A stretch of DNA of 64,000 nucleotides from Basidiobolus meristosporus CBS 931.73 (taxonomy: Eukaryota > Basidiobolomycota > Basidiobolomycetes > Basidiobolales > Basidiobolaceae), in assembly GCA_002104905.1 (NCBI GenBank), contig MCFE01000199.1, positions 62,001-126,000 on the forward strand, written 5' to 3'. Each line of letters begins with the position of its first letter. Position 1 is the first letter of the stretch. Of the stretch, positions 34,204 through 44,760 are shown piece by piece. Position numbers and translations under genes: made by a program. The notes beneath the pieces are model-generated. The model saw only the letters and a program-made list of their open reading frames with translations, was not told where the DNA came from and searched no databases.

Positions 34204-37200
34204 TCAAGCTTCTACCCACCCACTCAGATCATCTCTGGCAACAACAAGGTACTTCTTGGTTCCAGCAGTTGGCATGTGGACCAGGTCAATGCCAACCTTC
34301 TGCCATAGACAAGGTGTGTAGGTTGGATGGAGCGGCTCCTCATATCTCTTGGTTGACCTTCTTTGGCAAATGTCACAAGATTCAACAAAGTGTTGGACAT
34401 CATGATACATATGCTCCCAGTAGTATCTACTGGAAACAACATTGTAAGTGGCATCTCTGCCTCTATGACCACCGGGTCTTCCTTCATGAAGGCTTGACAT
34501 AATAGTCAGTTGTTCCTGGGGCTCAACTATAACTCTTCTTGGTGTCTGTCCAGGCTTTACTCGTTTGAAGAGGAGGCCATCTTTTATGTAGAAATGATGG
34601 GCCTTCTTCCTGAGCTTTCTGAAATCATGTGGGCTCATTCCTGGTGGCTTCTCTAAGGTTCTCAGATAGTCTTGAATGGTGTTCCACGTAGAGTTGCTGG
34701 GCTTCTTCACGTGTAGTTGTCGGATTTCTGCATCAATTATGTCATCAAAGTCAGGGTCCATATCTTCAGACAACTGTGGTCCCTTCCTGGAGAGTGCATC
34801 AGCCACAACATTTGTCTTGCCAGGGATATGTCTGACCTCAAAGTCAAACATTTTCAGCCATGCCATCCACCGATTTGTGGCATCATCAGGTAGATCAGGC
34901 TTGTTGATCATTCCTATAAGTGGTTTAGCATCTGTCTCCAGGATGAAATGTGTCATGTAGAGTTGTGACTTCAGCTTTCTCAGCATCTTCACAACTCCTA
35001 GTAGCTCTCTCTTAATCTGTGAGTATCTTTGTTCTCTAGGAGAGAAGAGGCAGCTCTCATATCTGCAGGCATAGCGGTTACCATCTTCATCATCTTGGCC
35101 AAGTAGTGCTCCAGCTCCTACAGGGCTTGCATCCACCGTCAAGATAGGTGGGCATTCAGTGTTCTGATAGTCAAGAGGTCTCAGAACTGGTGGAGATACT
35201 AAGGCCTCTTTTAGTAATTGCATGGCTTCTTCTTGCTCTTCTCCCCAGTTAAATGGGGCATTCTTTCTCTGTAGTCGGTAGATTGGTTCTGCTATCTCAG
35301 AAAATCTTGGGATCCAGATCCTAAAGAACCCACAAGCTGCCACAAAGCCACGAGCTTGTGTTAGATTTGTGGGGGTAGGCCAGTTGCATATCTTTTGTGT
35401 CTTGGAGTCTCCGGGTGAACGACCAAAGGTGTTGCATTTTTGTCCAACAATGGATATCTCTGATACACCAAAGCTGCTTTTCTCACCACTGATGGTGAGT
35501 CCAGCTTCTTCAATGGCTCCTAATATGGCATCATTGTCTGAAATATGGTCATAGACAAACTTTCTTACTCCAGGCATAACTTCAGTTGTGTCCCGGAGTT
35601 TTGGTCCTTTGATGCCTATGTCATCAACAAAGACAGCAAGTTTCTCAGGTATAAACCGGTAGAGCACATTTACCATGCACCTCTGGAACTGAGCCACGGA
35701 GTTTGTTGCCCCTTGGCTAAGTCTTGTCATTCTTAACAGTCCAAATGGAGTCTGGAGTGCAAACATATCTCTTGATGTCTCATCTAGGGGAATCTGGTCG
35801 TATCCTGAGTAGAGATCATATGTTGAGTAGATGGAGTGACCACTAAAGCTTTCTGCAAAGTCATCAATAGACGGAGGTATTGCGGCATCTCTGATAGTGA
35901 CAGCATTTGCAGGTTGCATGTCCTGAATGAATCGGAGCTTCCCATTCTTCTTTTTGGTCACAAACCATCTGTTAGCATAAGGTCCATGGCAAGGTTCTAG
36001 GATACCAGCCTCAATCTTCTTCTTAAGTAGGTCATGCACATCAGCTTGGAGTCCTCTAGGCAGTGGGTAAGGTTTAAATGACCAGGGTGTGTGGGGCACT
36101 GTATGAATTTTGATAGGTTTTTCAACCGATGTCTTTAAGAGTCCCATCTCCTTGTCATTATATGAGAAAACCTTATCATGCCTTTTCAGGGTTTCTTCAA
36201 ATAGTAAGATCTCCTCCGGTGTTAGGTTTCCATCACCAATGATAAGTTGCTTAAGTCTCTCAGGTGTAAGTCGTATATCTTCTGGTGTTCCTTCTGGTGG
36301 TCTGATGTAATCAGCAGGTCGAGACCCATCAGTTAAAGGCGTAAGTGATGGTCTAATCTTCTGTTCCACTGTCTTGTATTTTGTGCGAACCATAGCTGTC
36401 TGCTCCTGTATACCTAATGAGTAGCTCCAACTGTTAGGGTGTATACTGTCAGGCTCCTCATCTTCTTCTATAACAAGATGTGTCTTCTGGCAAGCGGTAT
36501 GTGTCCTCTTATTGTTGGGTGTTACCCCACAGAATGTTGACTGTAGTCCTGGGTTGGATCCTTGTATAGTGTACCACACTGACCCATCAGAATAGTTGGT
36601 AGTTGTAGCCTTAGTACTGGTCTCCCATGGTCTGCCTAACAGAAGGTCAAAGTTTGCCTTCTGGCAGATAAAGAGGGGAAGCCAGACCTTGATTCCTTGT
36701 ACCTCAATAGGGAACTTGTGCACTACACCATAGAGTGGGCTAGACCCTGAGTTTGCATCAGTCATGTTCCATCCAATATCTCTATCAACAGGCAGTAGCT
36801 CCTTGCTTCTAAGTGTCTTCCAGAAGTCTAGCGGCATAACACAAATCTCTGAACCACTGTCAATATGGCAGTCAACAGGGTCATCATATATATACCCTTT
36901 CACCACAGCAGTTGCAACTGAGTAAAAGGTCTTGTATTTGGTAGCGTTGTCATCCTTTTTGTGGTCTTCATGGTTTGTCTGGATTATATGGGTGTCCATA
37001 TGTTCAACAGCTTGTCTTCTTGTTCTAAGCTGCTCATCAAAGGTCTTCCTAACAGACGGTGATACACTCATGATTTCTCCAACTGACAAAGTGAGGTTCT
37101 GCTTCAGTAGTTTCTCAGTAATCAATTGGGGGCTTGAGTAGCCTGCTATCTTTGAGGTCATCTGAAAGTGAGGTAATGGGTCTTGAGTAGGCAGTGTTCC

Positions 37201-37806
37201 AGGCCTCTTGTCAATAATAACCTCAGGCTCTTCAAATCGTGGTCTTCTAAGGATGGGTTTGACAGGTTCTTCAGGAAGGTGTCTCTTAGTAGCAAAGGTG
37301 TCTACTTCGTATTTTCTGTTGTCAGGGCTGTTTGGACTCACTGTATGAGTCTCAATAGGGGCATCAACAGTAATCTTTCTAGTTGCTGAGTCAGACTTCT
37401 GGAAAAGGGCTCTCATTCCGCCTCTTCGGAAATTAGTGGGAATCCTTTTTCCTTCCTTATCAGCAAGCATTCCATCAGCATCAAACTGTACTGTTCCTTC
37501 TCTAAGTAGCTGGCTAAGCTCTGAGCATTCACGTCTGGCATGCTGAGTAGAGTCACACCAAATGCAGTGTCTAGGCAAAGCTCTTTGGCCCTCAGTAGCT
37601 ACCTCAGCTGAGCCGTTAACCTTGAGGGCTAGCTTTTGTAGCTGTTCAGCAAGTTGGTCAATTCTGTCGGTAGTGTAGGTCTGATTGTCAGCAACAGCAC
37701 TCTTTAGCTCCTTGGTTGGCTGGTCTGGCAGATTAGATGTCAGAGTCTCATAAAGGTAGAAGTTTGCTTTGCCTCTAGGAGTACACGTTTCATCTCTGCA
37801 AAGCAA
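34204..37806 (-). CDS. Gypsy-2 left-arm pol polyprotein, 1200-codon open frame
   Basis: The longest open frame in the window. Domains by residue: zinc knuckle CIWCDSTQHARREC at 81-94; aspartic protease CHIDSGSE near 313-320; reverse transcriptase about 570-740 with the intact catalytic motif FVDD at 726-729; RNase H from VDASPVGAGA near 891; the HHCC integrase zinc domain about 1110-1155 (ending CDICQRRS); and the start of the integrase core, ending DLSGWVEA. A TGA then stops it inside integrase. Its first 20 or so residues are an artefact of a one-base deletion near 37747 (gactctg against gactcctg in the right arm); the native frame was continuous with gag. Confidence 0.85.
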   Translation of the reverse strand: MLCRDETCTPRGKANFYLYETLTSNLPDQPTKELKSAVADNQTYTTDRIDQLAEQLQKLALKVNGSAEVATEGQRALPRHCIWCDSTQHARRECSELSQLLREGTVQFDADGMLADKEGKRIPTNFRRGGMRALFQKSDSATRKITVDAPIETHTVSPNSPDNRKYEVDTFATKRHLPEEPVKPILRRPRFEEPEVIIDKRPGTLPTQDPLPHFQMTSKIAGYSSPQLITEKLLKQNLTLSVGEIMSVSPSVRKTFDEQLRTRRQAVEHMDTHIIQTNHEDHKKDDNATKYKTFYSVATAVVKGYIYDDPVDCHIDSGSEICVMPLDFWKTLRSKELLPVDRDIGWNMTDANSGSSPLYGVVHKFPIEVQGIKVWLPLFICQKANFDLLLGRPWETSTKATTTNYSDGSVWYTIQGSNPGLQSTFCGVTPNNKRTHTACQKTHLVIEEDEEPDSIHPNSWSYSLGIQEQTAMVRTKYKTVEQKIRPSLTPLTDGSRPADYIRPPEGTPEDIRLTPERLKQLIIGDGNLTPEEILLFEETLKRHDKVFSYNDKEMGLLKTSVEKPIKIHTVPHTPWSFKPYPLPRGLQADVHDLLKKKIEAGILEPCHGPYANRWFVTKKKNGKLRFIQDMQPANAVTIRDAAIPPSIDDFAESFSGHSIYSTYDLYSGYDQIPLDETSRDMFALQTPFGLLRMTRLSQGATNSVAQFQRCMVNVLYRFIPEKLAVFVDDIGIKGPKLRDTTEVMPGVRKFVYDHISDNDAILGAIEEAGLTISGEKSSFGVSEISIVGQKCNTFGRSPGDSKTQKICNWPTPTNLTQARGFVAACGFFRIWIPRFSEIAEPIYRLQRKNAPFNWGEEQEEAMQLLKEALVSPPVLRPLDYQNTECPPILTVDASPVGAGALLGQDDEDGNRYACRYESCLFSPREQRYSQIKRELLGVVKMLRKLKSQLYMTHFILETDAKPLIGMINKPDLPDDATNRWMAWLKMFDFEVRHIPGKTNVVADALSRKGPQLSEDMDPDFDDIIDAEIRQLHVKKPSNSTWNTIQDYLRTLEKPPGMSPHDFRKLRKKAHHFYIKDGLLFKRVKPGQTPRRVIVEPQEQLTIMSSLHEGRPGGHRGRDATYNVVSSRYYWEHMYHDVQHFVESCDICQRRSTKRYEEPLHPTYTPCLWQKVGIDLVHMPTAGTKKYLVVARDDLSGWVEA

Positions 37807-38276
37807 GGAATGCCAGACTTGTCATCCTTGGCTGCATGTAGGTCAACTTTCCTTGCCAATTCCTGGGGAAGCCCTTGTGCAAGGTAAAGTGTCATGGTAA
37901 ACTCAGTTATTGCCTGGGACTCTAGGAGTGGCTTGGCCATATCTTCATATTGTTGAATGAACTCTTCAAGTGGTAGCTTGGAGAGTCCCATCCTTCCAAA
38001 GTGTCTGAGGTCTTCAATTCCATAGTATATCTGGGGTCTGCCATACTCGGTCTGTAGGTAGGTCTTCATTAAGGTCCAGTCAGTCAGAATGTCTCCTTGT
38101 CTGAGAAGCTTAGTAGTAATATCATCGGTGCAGTAGTAGGGGAAGTCTTCAGCCATTTCTTGTTCAGATAGGCTGCACATCTTGCAGAGCTTCTCCCATT
38201 TGAATATGAAGCTCTCCACATTCTTTCCATCAAACTGTGGGGCTCCATGTGAGAGTGGTAACGGCATAGAGTTCAT
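37740..38276 (-). CDS. Gypsy-2 left-arm gag N-terminal part
   Basis: 178 codons from ATG 38276: MNSMPLPLSHGAPQFDGKNV, a retrotransposon gag core with LTDWTLMKTYLQTEYG and LPLEEFIQQYEDMAKPL. It runs into the one-base deletion near 37747 and stops at 37740. In the right arm the same region continues into the knuckle-bearing part. The start matches the right-arm start at 38614. Confidence 0.82.
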   Translation of the reverse strand: MNSMPLPLSHGAPQFDGKNVESFIFKWEKLCKMCSLSEQEMAEDFPYYCTDDITTKLLRQGDILTDWTLMKTYLQTEYGRPQIYYGIEDLRHFGRMGLSKLPLEEFIQQYEDMAKPLLESQAITEFTMTLYLAQGLPQELARKVDLHAAKDDKSGIPCFAEMKRVLLEAKQTSTFMRL

Positions 38277-38382
38277 TTTGGGTAGTAGGTTGGTGTTATA
38301 GTCTTGATAATATTGGTATGTCTTGTTTCAATAATATGGGTGAACGGCTCAAATCTTCAGGTAAATCTTGTTGGGTCCTAGA

Positions 38383-38613
38383 GCTTTTGAATGTTTGCAT
38401 AGTGAACACTCCACACACATTCTCAGTGTGAGAATGTGTTGGGCGTATTTTGCCTTTGGACTATACACCACCACATATTTGGCACCAACGTGGGGGTTCA
38501 TACAAGCTCCCTAGGACCCAACAAGATTTACCTGAAGATTTGAGCCGTTACCCATTTATTGAAACAAGACTACCAATATTATCAAGACTACAACACCAAC
38601 CTACCTACCCAAA
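38383..38613. other. Palindrome centre: truncated LTR, primer-binding site and gag leader
   Basis: Read on the plus strand: about 77 bp matching the last part of the gypsy-2 LTR (from gtgaacactccacacacatt near 38401 to caccacca near 38476), then the primer-binding region tatttggcaccaacgtggg, then the leader up to ATG 38614. Only the right-arm element keeps this junction. The left-arm element ends at about 38382 without LTR or primer-binding site. About 20 bp (38383-38400) fit neither copy well. Confidence 0.75.
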
Positions 38614-39680
38614 ATGAACTCTATGCCGTTACCACTCTCACATGGAGCCCCACAGTTTGATGGAAAGAATGTGGAGAGCTTCATATTCAAATGGGAGAAG
38701 CTCTGCAAGATGTGCAGCCTATCTGAACAAGAAATGGCTGAAGACTTCCCCTACTACTGCACTGATGATATTACTACCAAGCTTCTCAGACAAGGAGACA
38801 TTCTGACTGACTGGACCTTAATGAAGACCTACCTACAGACCGAGTATGGCAGACCCCAGATATACTATGGAATTGAAGACCTCAGACACTTTGGAGGATG
38901 GGACTCTCCAAGCTACCAATTGAAGAGTTCATTCAACAATATGAAGATATGGCCAAGCCACTCCTAGAGTCCCAGGCAATAACTGAGTTTACCATGACAC
39001 TTTACCTTGCACAAGGGCTTCCCCAGGAGTTGGCAAGGAAAGTTGACCTACATGCAGCCAAGGATGACAAGTCTGGCATTCCTTGCTTTGCAGAGATGAA
39101 ACGTGTACTCCTAGAGGCAAAGCAAACTTCTACCTTTATGAGACTCCTGACATCTAATCTGCCAGACCAGCCAACCAAGGAGCTAAAGAGTGCTGTTGCT
39201 GACAATCAGACCTACACTACCGACAGAATTGACCAACTTGCTGAACAGCTACAAAAGCTAGCCCTCAAGATTAACGGCTCAGCTGAGGTAGCTACTGAGG
39301 GCCAAAGAGCTTTGCCTAGACACTGCATTTGGTGTGACTCTACTCAGCATGCCAGACGAGAATGCTCAGAGCTTAGCCAGCTACTTAGAGAAGGAACAGT
39401 ACAGTTTGATGCTGATGGAATGCTTGCTGATAAGGAAGGAAAAAGGATTCCCACTAATTTCCGAAGAGGCAGAATGAGAGCCCTTTTCCAGAAGTCTGAC
39501 TCAGCAACTAGAAAGATTACTGTTGATGCCCCTATTGAGACTCATACAGTGAGTCCAAACAGCCCTGACAACAGAAAATACAAAGTAGACACCTTTGCTA
39601 CTAAGAGACACCTTCCTGAAGAACCTGTCAAACCCATCCTTAGAAGACCACGATTTGAAGAGCCTGAGGTTATTCATTGA
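38614..39680 (+). pseudogene. Gypsy-2 right-arm gag
   Basis: It starts at ATG 38614 with the same N-terminus as the left arm. A one-base deletion near 38893 (tttggagg against tttggaagg) shifts the frame; reading continues at 38898-39680 with the zinc knuckle CIWCDSTQHARREC (about 39330-39365) and FRRGRMRALFQK, where the left arm has FRRGGMR. A one-base insertion near 39670 then causes the stop at 39680. Confidence 0.8.
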
Positions 39681-42600
39681 CAAGAGGCCTGGAACACTGC
39701 CCACCCAAGACCCATTACCTCACTTTCAGATGACCTCAAAGATAGCAGGCTACTCAAGCCCTCAATTGATTACTGAGAAACTGCTGAAGCAGAACCTCAC
39801 TTTGTCAGTTGGAGAAATCATGAGTGTATCACCGTCTGTTAGGAAGACCTTTGATGAGCAGCTTAGAACAAGAAGACAAGCTGTTGAACATATGGACACC
39901 CATATAATCCAGACAAACCATGAAGACCACAAAAAGGATGACAACGCTACCAAATATAAGACCTTTTACTCAGTTGCAACTGCTGTGGTGAAAGGGTATA
40001 TATATGATGACCCTGTTGACTGCCATATTGACAGTGGTTCAGAGATTTGTGTTATGCCGCTAGACTTCTGGAAGACACTTAGAAGCAAGGAGCTACTGCC
40101 TGTTGATAGAGATATTGGATGGAACATGACTGATGCAAACTCAGGGTCTAGCCCACTCTATGGTGTAGTGCACAAGTTCCCTATTGAGGTACAAGGAATC
40201 AAGGTCTGGCTTCCCCTCTTTATCTGCCAGAAGGCAAACTTTGACCTTCTGTTAGGCAGACCATGGGAGACCAGTACTAAGGCTACAACTACCAACTATT
40301 CTGATGGGTCAGTGTGGTACACTATACAAGGATCCAACCCAGGACTACAGTCAACATTCTGTGGGGTAACACCCAACAATAAGAGGACACATACCGCTTG
40401 CCAGAAGACACATCTTGTTATAGAAGAAGATGAGGAGCCTGACAGTATACACCCTAACAGTTGGAGCTGCTCATTAGGTATACAGGAGCAGTCAGCTATG
40501 GTTTGCACAAAATACAAGACAGTGGAACAGAAGATTAGACCATCACTTACACCTTTAACTGATGGGTCTTGACCTGCTGATTACATCAGACCACCAGAAG
40601 GAACACCAGAAGATATACAACTTACACCTGAGAGACTTAAGCAACTTATCATTGGTGATGGAAACCTAACACTGGAGGAGATCTTACTATTTGAAGAAAC
40701 CCTGAAAAGGCATGATAAGGTTTTCTCATATAACAACAAGGAGATGGGACTCTTAACGACATTGGTTGAAAAACCTATCAAAATTCATACAGTGCCCCAC
40801 ACACCCTGGTCATTTAAACCTTACCCACTGCCTAGAGGACTCCAAGCTGATGTGCATGACCTACTTAAGAAGAAGATTGAAGCTGGTATCCTAGAACCTT
40901 GCCATGGACCTTATGCTAACAGATGGTTTGTGACCAAAAAGAAGAATGGGAAGCTCCGATTCATTCAAGAAATGCAACCTGCAAATGCTGTCACTATCAG
41001 AGATGCCGCAATACCTCTGTCTATTGATGACTTTGCAGAAAGCTTTAGTGGTCACTCCATCTACTCAACCTATGATCTCTACTCAGGATATGACCAGATT
41101 CCCCTAGATGAGACATCAAGAGATATGTTTGCACTCCAGACACCATTTGGACTGTTAAGAATGACAAGACTTAGCCAAGGGGCAACAAACTCCGTGGCTC
41201 AGTTCCAGAGGTGCATGGTAAATGTGCTCTACCGGTTTATACCTGAGAAACTTGCTGTCTTTGTTGATGACATAGGCATCAAAGGACCAAAACTCCGGGA
41301 CACAACTGAAGTTATGCCTGGAGTAAGAAAGTTTGTCTATGACCATATTTCAGACAATGATGCCATATTAGGAGCCATTGAAGAAGCTGGACTCACCATC
41401 AGTGGTGAGAAAAGCAGCTTTGGTGTATCAGAGATATCCATTGTTGGACAAAAATGCAACACCTTTGGTTGTTCACCCGGAGACTCCAAGACACAAAAGA
41501 TATGCAACTGGCCTACCCCCACAAATCTAACACAAGCTTGTGGCTTTGTGGCAGCTTGTGGGTTCTTTAGGATCTGGATCCCAAGATTTTCTGAGATAGC
41601 AGAACCAATCTACCAACTACAGAGAAAGAATGCCCCATTTAACTGGGGAGAAGAGCAAGAAGAAGCCATGCAATTACTAAAAGAGGCCTTAGTATCTCCA
41701 CCAGTTCTGAGACCTCTTGACTATCAGAACACTGAATGCCCACCTATCTTGACAGTGGATGCAAGCCCTGTAGGAGCTGGAGCACTACTTGGCCAAGATG
41801 ATGAAGATGGTTACCGCTATGCCTGCAGATATGAGAGCTGCCTCTTCTCTCCTAGAGAACAAAGATACTCACAGATTAAGAGAGAGCTACTAGGAGTTGT
41901 GAAGATGCTGAGAAAGCTGAAGTCACAACTCTACATGACACATTTCATCCTGGAGACAGATGCTAAGCCACTTATAGGAATGATCAACAAGCCTGATCTA
42001 CCTGATGATGCCACAAATTGGTGGATGGCATGGCTGAAAATGTTTGACTTTGAGGTCAGACATATCCCTGGCAAGACAAATGTTGTGGCTGATGCACTCT
42101 CCAGGAAGGGACCACAGTTGTCTGAAGATATGGACCCTGACTTTGATGATATAATTGATGCAGAAATCCAACAACTACACGTGAAGAAGCCCAGCAACTC
42201 TGCATGGAACACCATTCAAGACTATCTGAGAACCTTAGAGAAGCCACCAGGAATGAGCCCACATGATTTCAGAAAGCTCAGGAAGAAGGCCCATCATTTC
42301 TACATAAAAGATGGCCTCCTCTTCAAACGAGTAAAGCCTGGACAGACACCAAGAAGAGTTATAGTTGAGCCCCAGGAACAACTGACTATTATGTCAAGCC
42401 TTCATGAAGGAAGACCCGGTGGTCATAGAGGCAGAGATGCCACTTACAATGTTGTTTCCAGTAGATACTACTGGGAGCATATGTATCATGATGTCCAACA
42501 CTTTGTTGAATCTTGTGACATTTGCCAAAGAAGGTCAACCAAGAGATATGAGGAGCCGCTCCATCCAACCTACACACCTTGTCTATGGCAGAAGGTTGGC

Positions 42601-42687
42601 ATTGACCTGGTCCACATGCCAACTGCTGGAACCAAAAAGTACCTTGTTGTTGCCAGAGATGATCTGAGTGGGTGGGTAGAAGCTTGA
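39595..42687 (+). pseudogene. Gypsy-2 right-arm protease, RT, RNase H and integrase start
   Basis: Two open stretches: 39595-40572, with protease DSGSE near 40030, ended by a TGA at 40570-40572 where the left arm has CGA; and 40744-42687, with RT FVDD near 41260, RNase H VDASPVGAGA near 41760, and the integrase zinc domain ending CDICQRRS near 42535. It ends at the same TGA (42685-42687) as the left arm. Many Arg codons have become Cys, Trp or Gln codons through CpG to TpG or CpA changes. Confidence 0.85.
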
Positions 42688-43467
42688 GCCCTACCCAATA
42701 ACAAAAGCCACACCATATGGAGATTTATTCTTGAAGATATAATATGCAGATTTGGCTGCATCAGCCAGTTTGTTGCTGACCAAGGAGAAATGACCTCAAA
42801 TTTGATCCAGGAACTCTGCTCACAATACAAGATTCATATTGCTTTCAGTACCGCTTATCACCCACAGGCCAATGGAATGGTTGAAAGAGGCCATGGCCCG
42901 TTAGTTAACTCCCTGGTCAAGAGCTGCAACAACATGACACTACAGTGGCCTACACAACTTCATCTAGCACTCTGGGCAGATAGAATCACTACAAAGCGCA
43001 GCACAGGTCTATCTCCATTCAAATTGCTTTACGGACATGATTGCGTTCTTCCTATAGAGCTTGACTCAATATCCTGGAACATGCTAGAGTGGAGAACTAC
43101 AATGAGTCCAGAAGAACTACTGACTACACGCATCAAACAGCTTGATCACCATGAACTTGATATTACCCAAGCAGCTGCTAAACTCAATGAGACAAGACTT
43201 CAGAACAAGGAACCATTTGACAAGTCACATAGCCTTAGACCAAAGCCATTACTGCAAGGAGATCCAGTACTGCTCTATGATTCCACTTTAGACAAGCAGT
43301 GGAGTCGCAAATTTGACATTAAGTGGTCTGGCCCATATATTGTCTCTAAGGTGATTGGAAATGGAAGCTACTACCTGTCTGAACTTGATGGAACACCGTT
43401 AAGAGCACCTGTGGCAGGAAACCGACTTAAGCTATTCAAGCACCGGAATTTTGCACATCACATTTAG
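42688..43467 (+). pseudogene. Gypsy-2 right-arm integrase, C-terminal part
   Basis: Counterpart of 33424-34203; the open frame from 42790 gives 225 codons with TAYHPQANGMVERGHG and the same C-terminus. It differs at a few residues (for example MSPEELL against MSTEELL, KFDIKW against KFDNKW). Confidence 0.8.
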
Positions 43468-43506
43468 TTTGCTTTGACCTGAGTTCAAAGCTGAGAGGGG
43501 GGTGGA

Positions 43507-44588
43507 TGTAGTGGGGTCACAGTGACACCCACAGGCAGATGTGCTCATTCTTATGCGTTCACTTCCCTAAAAAGGATTACCCTGCCTATATTATTATCAT
43601 CCCAAATTTGCAATATTTCCTATTTTTGTCTATGTGATTATTACTATGCAACCTGACAAACTATTTGTCACTATTAACCCATTGCACAAGCTATTCTTAT
43701 TCCTTGCCAAGATGCCAAGATAAGATAGTTACCTTATAAGGCAAGTACCCCAACAGTGCCCATGTCACGTGACCATCTTGGTTTCATAACCCCCATCTCA
43801 CTACCATAAGAGGCAACCACATGACACAGAGGTTTCATATTACCACTACCTGATTGGCTAGGTGCTACTATGTCTCATGGAACAATCCGCCAAGAATTTG
43901 CGCTATTTTTAGTACACAAAGACATGATTGGTTGTCTAGTACCTTCTGGAAACTTCCGGAAAGTATTTTCTAGCAAGAATTTGAGCAGCAAAAAAAAAAG
44001 TATATAAGGAAGGCTATCCCTTAAAATAAATGATCCCTCTTCCAATATTCCGACTTATTGATTAGTGAGATCACCGCTACCTATTACCACTATTTTCTGA
44101 CTCAGACCTGACGACACTCCCAGGAAACCGTGCTGACAGCCAACTGACCTTGGAGGCACTACTTGTGAGGAATACTCAGAGTAGGTATATTTTATTATAT
44201 TTGTTTGTTTTCCCAAGTTTGTTCTTGTACAGGCAAAGATACTTTTCAGTCTTTGTAACTATTGGTCAAAGCTGCATTCTTATCAAGTCCCTGTTGGTGG
44301 AGTTTACAGTTGTTTTGACTTTGGAAGCTTTGGTACATTGTCATCTCAAAGGACGTCAAAGCCATTATAAACTTTTGTTAAGACGCCAACTAAGTTGGGG
44401 ATTGTAGTTCAATAGTTTTCCCTTGACAAGCTTGAGGCTTTATCCCCCATCATATTAGATTAGATAAAAGACCCAGTATTCCTAGCAAGCTTCTGCCAGA
44501 GGTTATTGCACCCAGTGAACACCCCACACACATTCACACTTGAGAAGTGTTGGCCGTATTTTGCCCTCTGGACTTAAACACCACCACA
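43507..44588 (+). repeat. Gypsy-2 right-arm 3' LTR
   Basis: 1082 bp, TGTAGTGGGG to CCACCACA, preceded by the purine tract gagaggggggtgga. A TATA box TATATAAGG is at about 44001, 495 bp into the LTR, which probably marks the element promoter. Flanked outside by ccgc. Confidence 0.88.
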
Positions 44589-44592
44589 CCGC

Positions 44593-44760
44593 AACATAAC
44601 AACCACATGAGATGTATCAGGTGAGACAGCTAAAAATAGATTCCAAGAAGTGACAAAGTAAACCATAATGGGATTATTTATGTTTGGGTTAGGGGAAATC
44701 AGTTAGGGTACTATATTTTCTTATGGGGTAAAATAGGCTAAGTTTTAAATCATAATGCAC
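44593..44760. other. Unassigned 170 bp
   Basis: Sequence between the palindrome and the Tnp2 of element E. No motif or similarity to other parts of the window was noticed. Confidence 0.3.

Larger units (their letters stand above)
32302..44592. repeat. 12.3-kb palindrome: two head-to-head gypsy-2 elements
   Basis: The left arm (minus-strand element: LTR 32306-33384, integrase, pol, gag to 38276) and right arm (plus-strand element: gag 38614, pol, integrase, LTR 43507-44588) are inverted copies differing by a few percent. The arms converge near 38383 and 38505 around a short centre. The symmetry includes 4 bp outside each LTR (gcgg at 32302-32305, ccgc at 44589-44592) and then stops. Because arm differences are spread along the length, this is not one sequence assembled twice without change. 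Confidence 0.92.

Noticed and set aside
34224-37389. Many shorter frames antisense or out of frame to gypsy-2 pol, mirrored in both arms
   Set aside because: They overlap a 1200-codon frame with clear domains, and the same shadows recur in the inverted arm.
32302-44592. The palindrome as a simple assembly duplication
   Set aside because: The arms differ at many sites, have different frameshifts and one-sided CpG loss, and only one side keeps the LTR remnant at the centre. A chimeric join of two real loci is still possible and is listed as a check.
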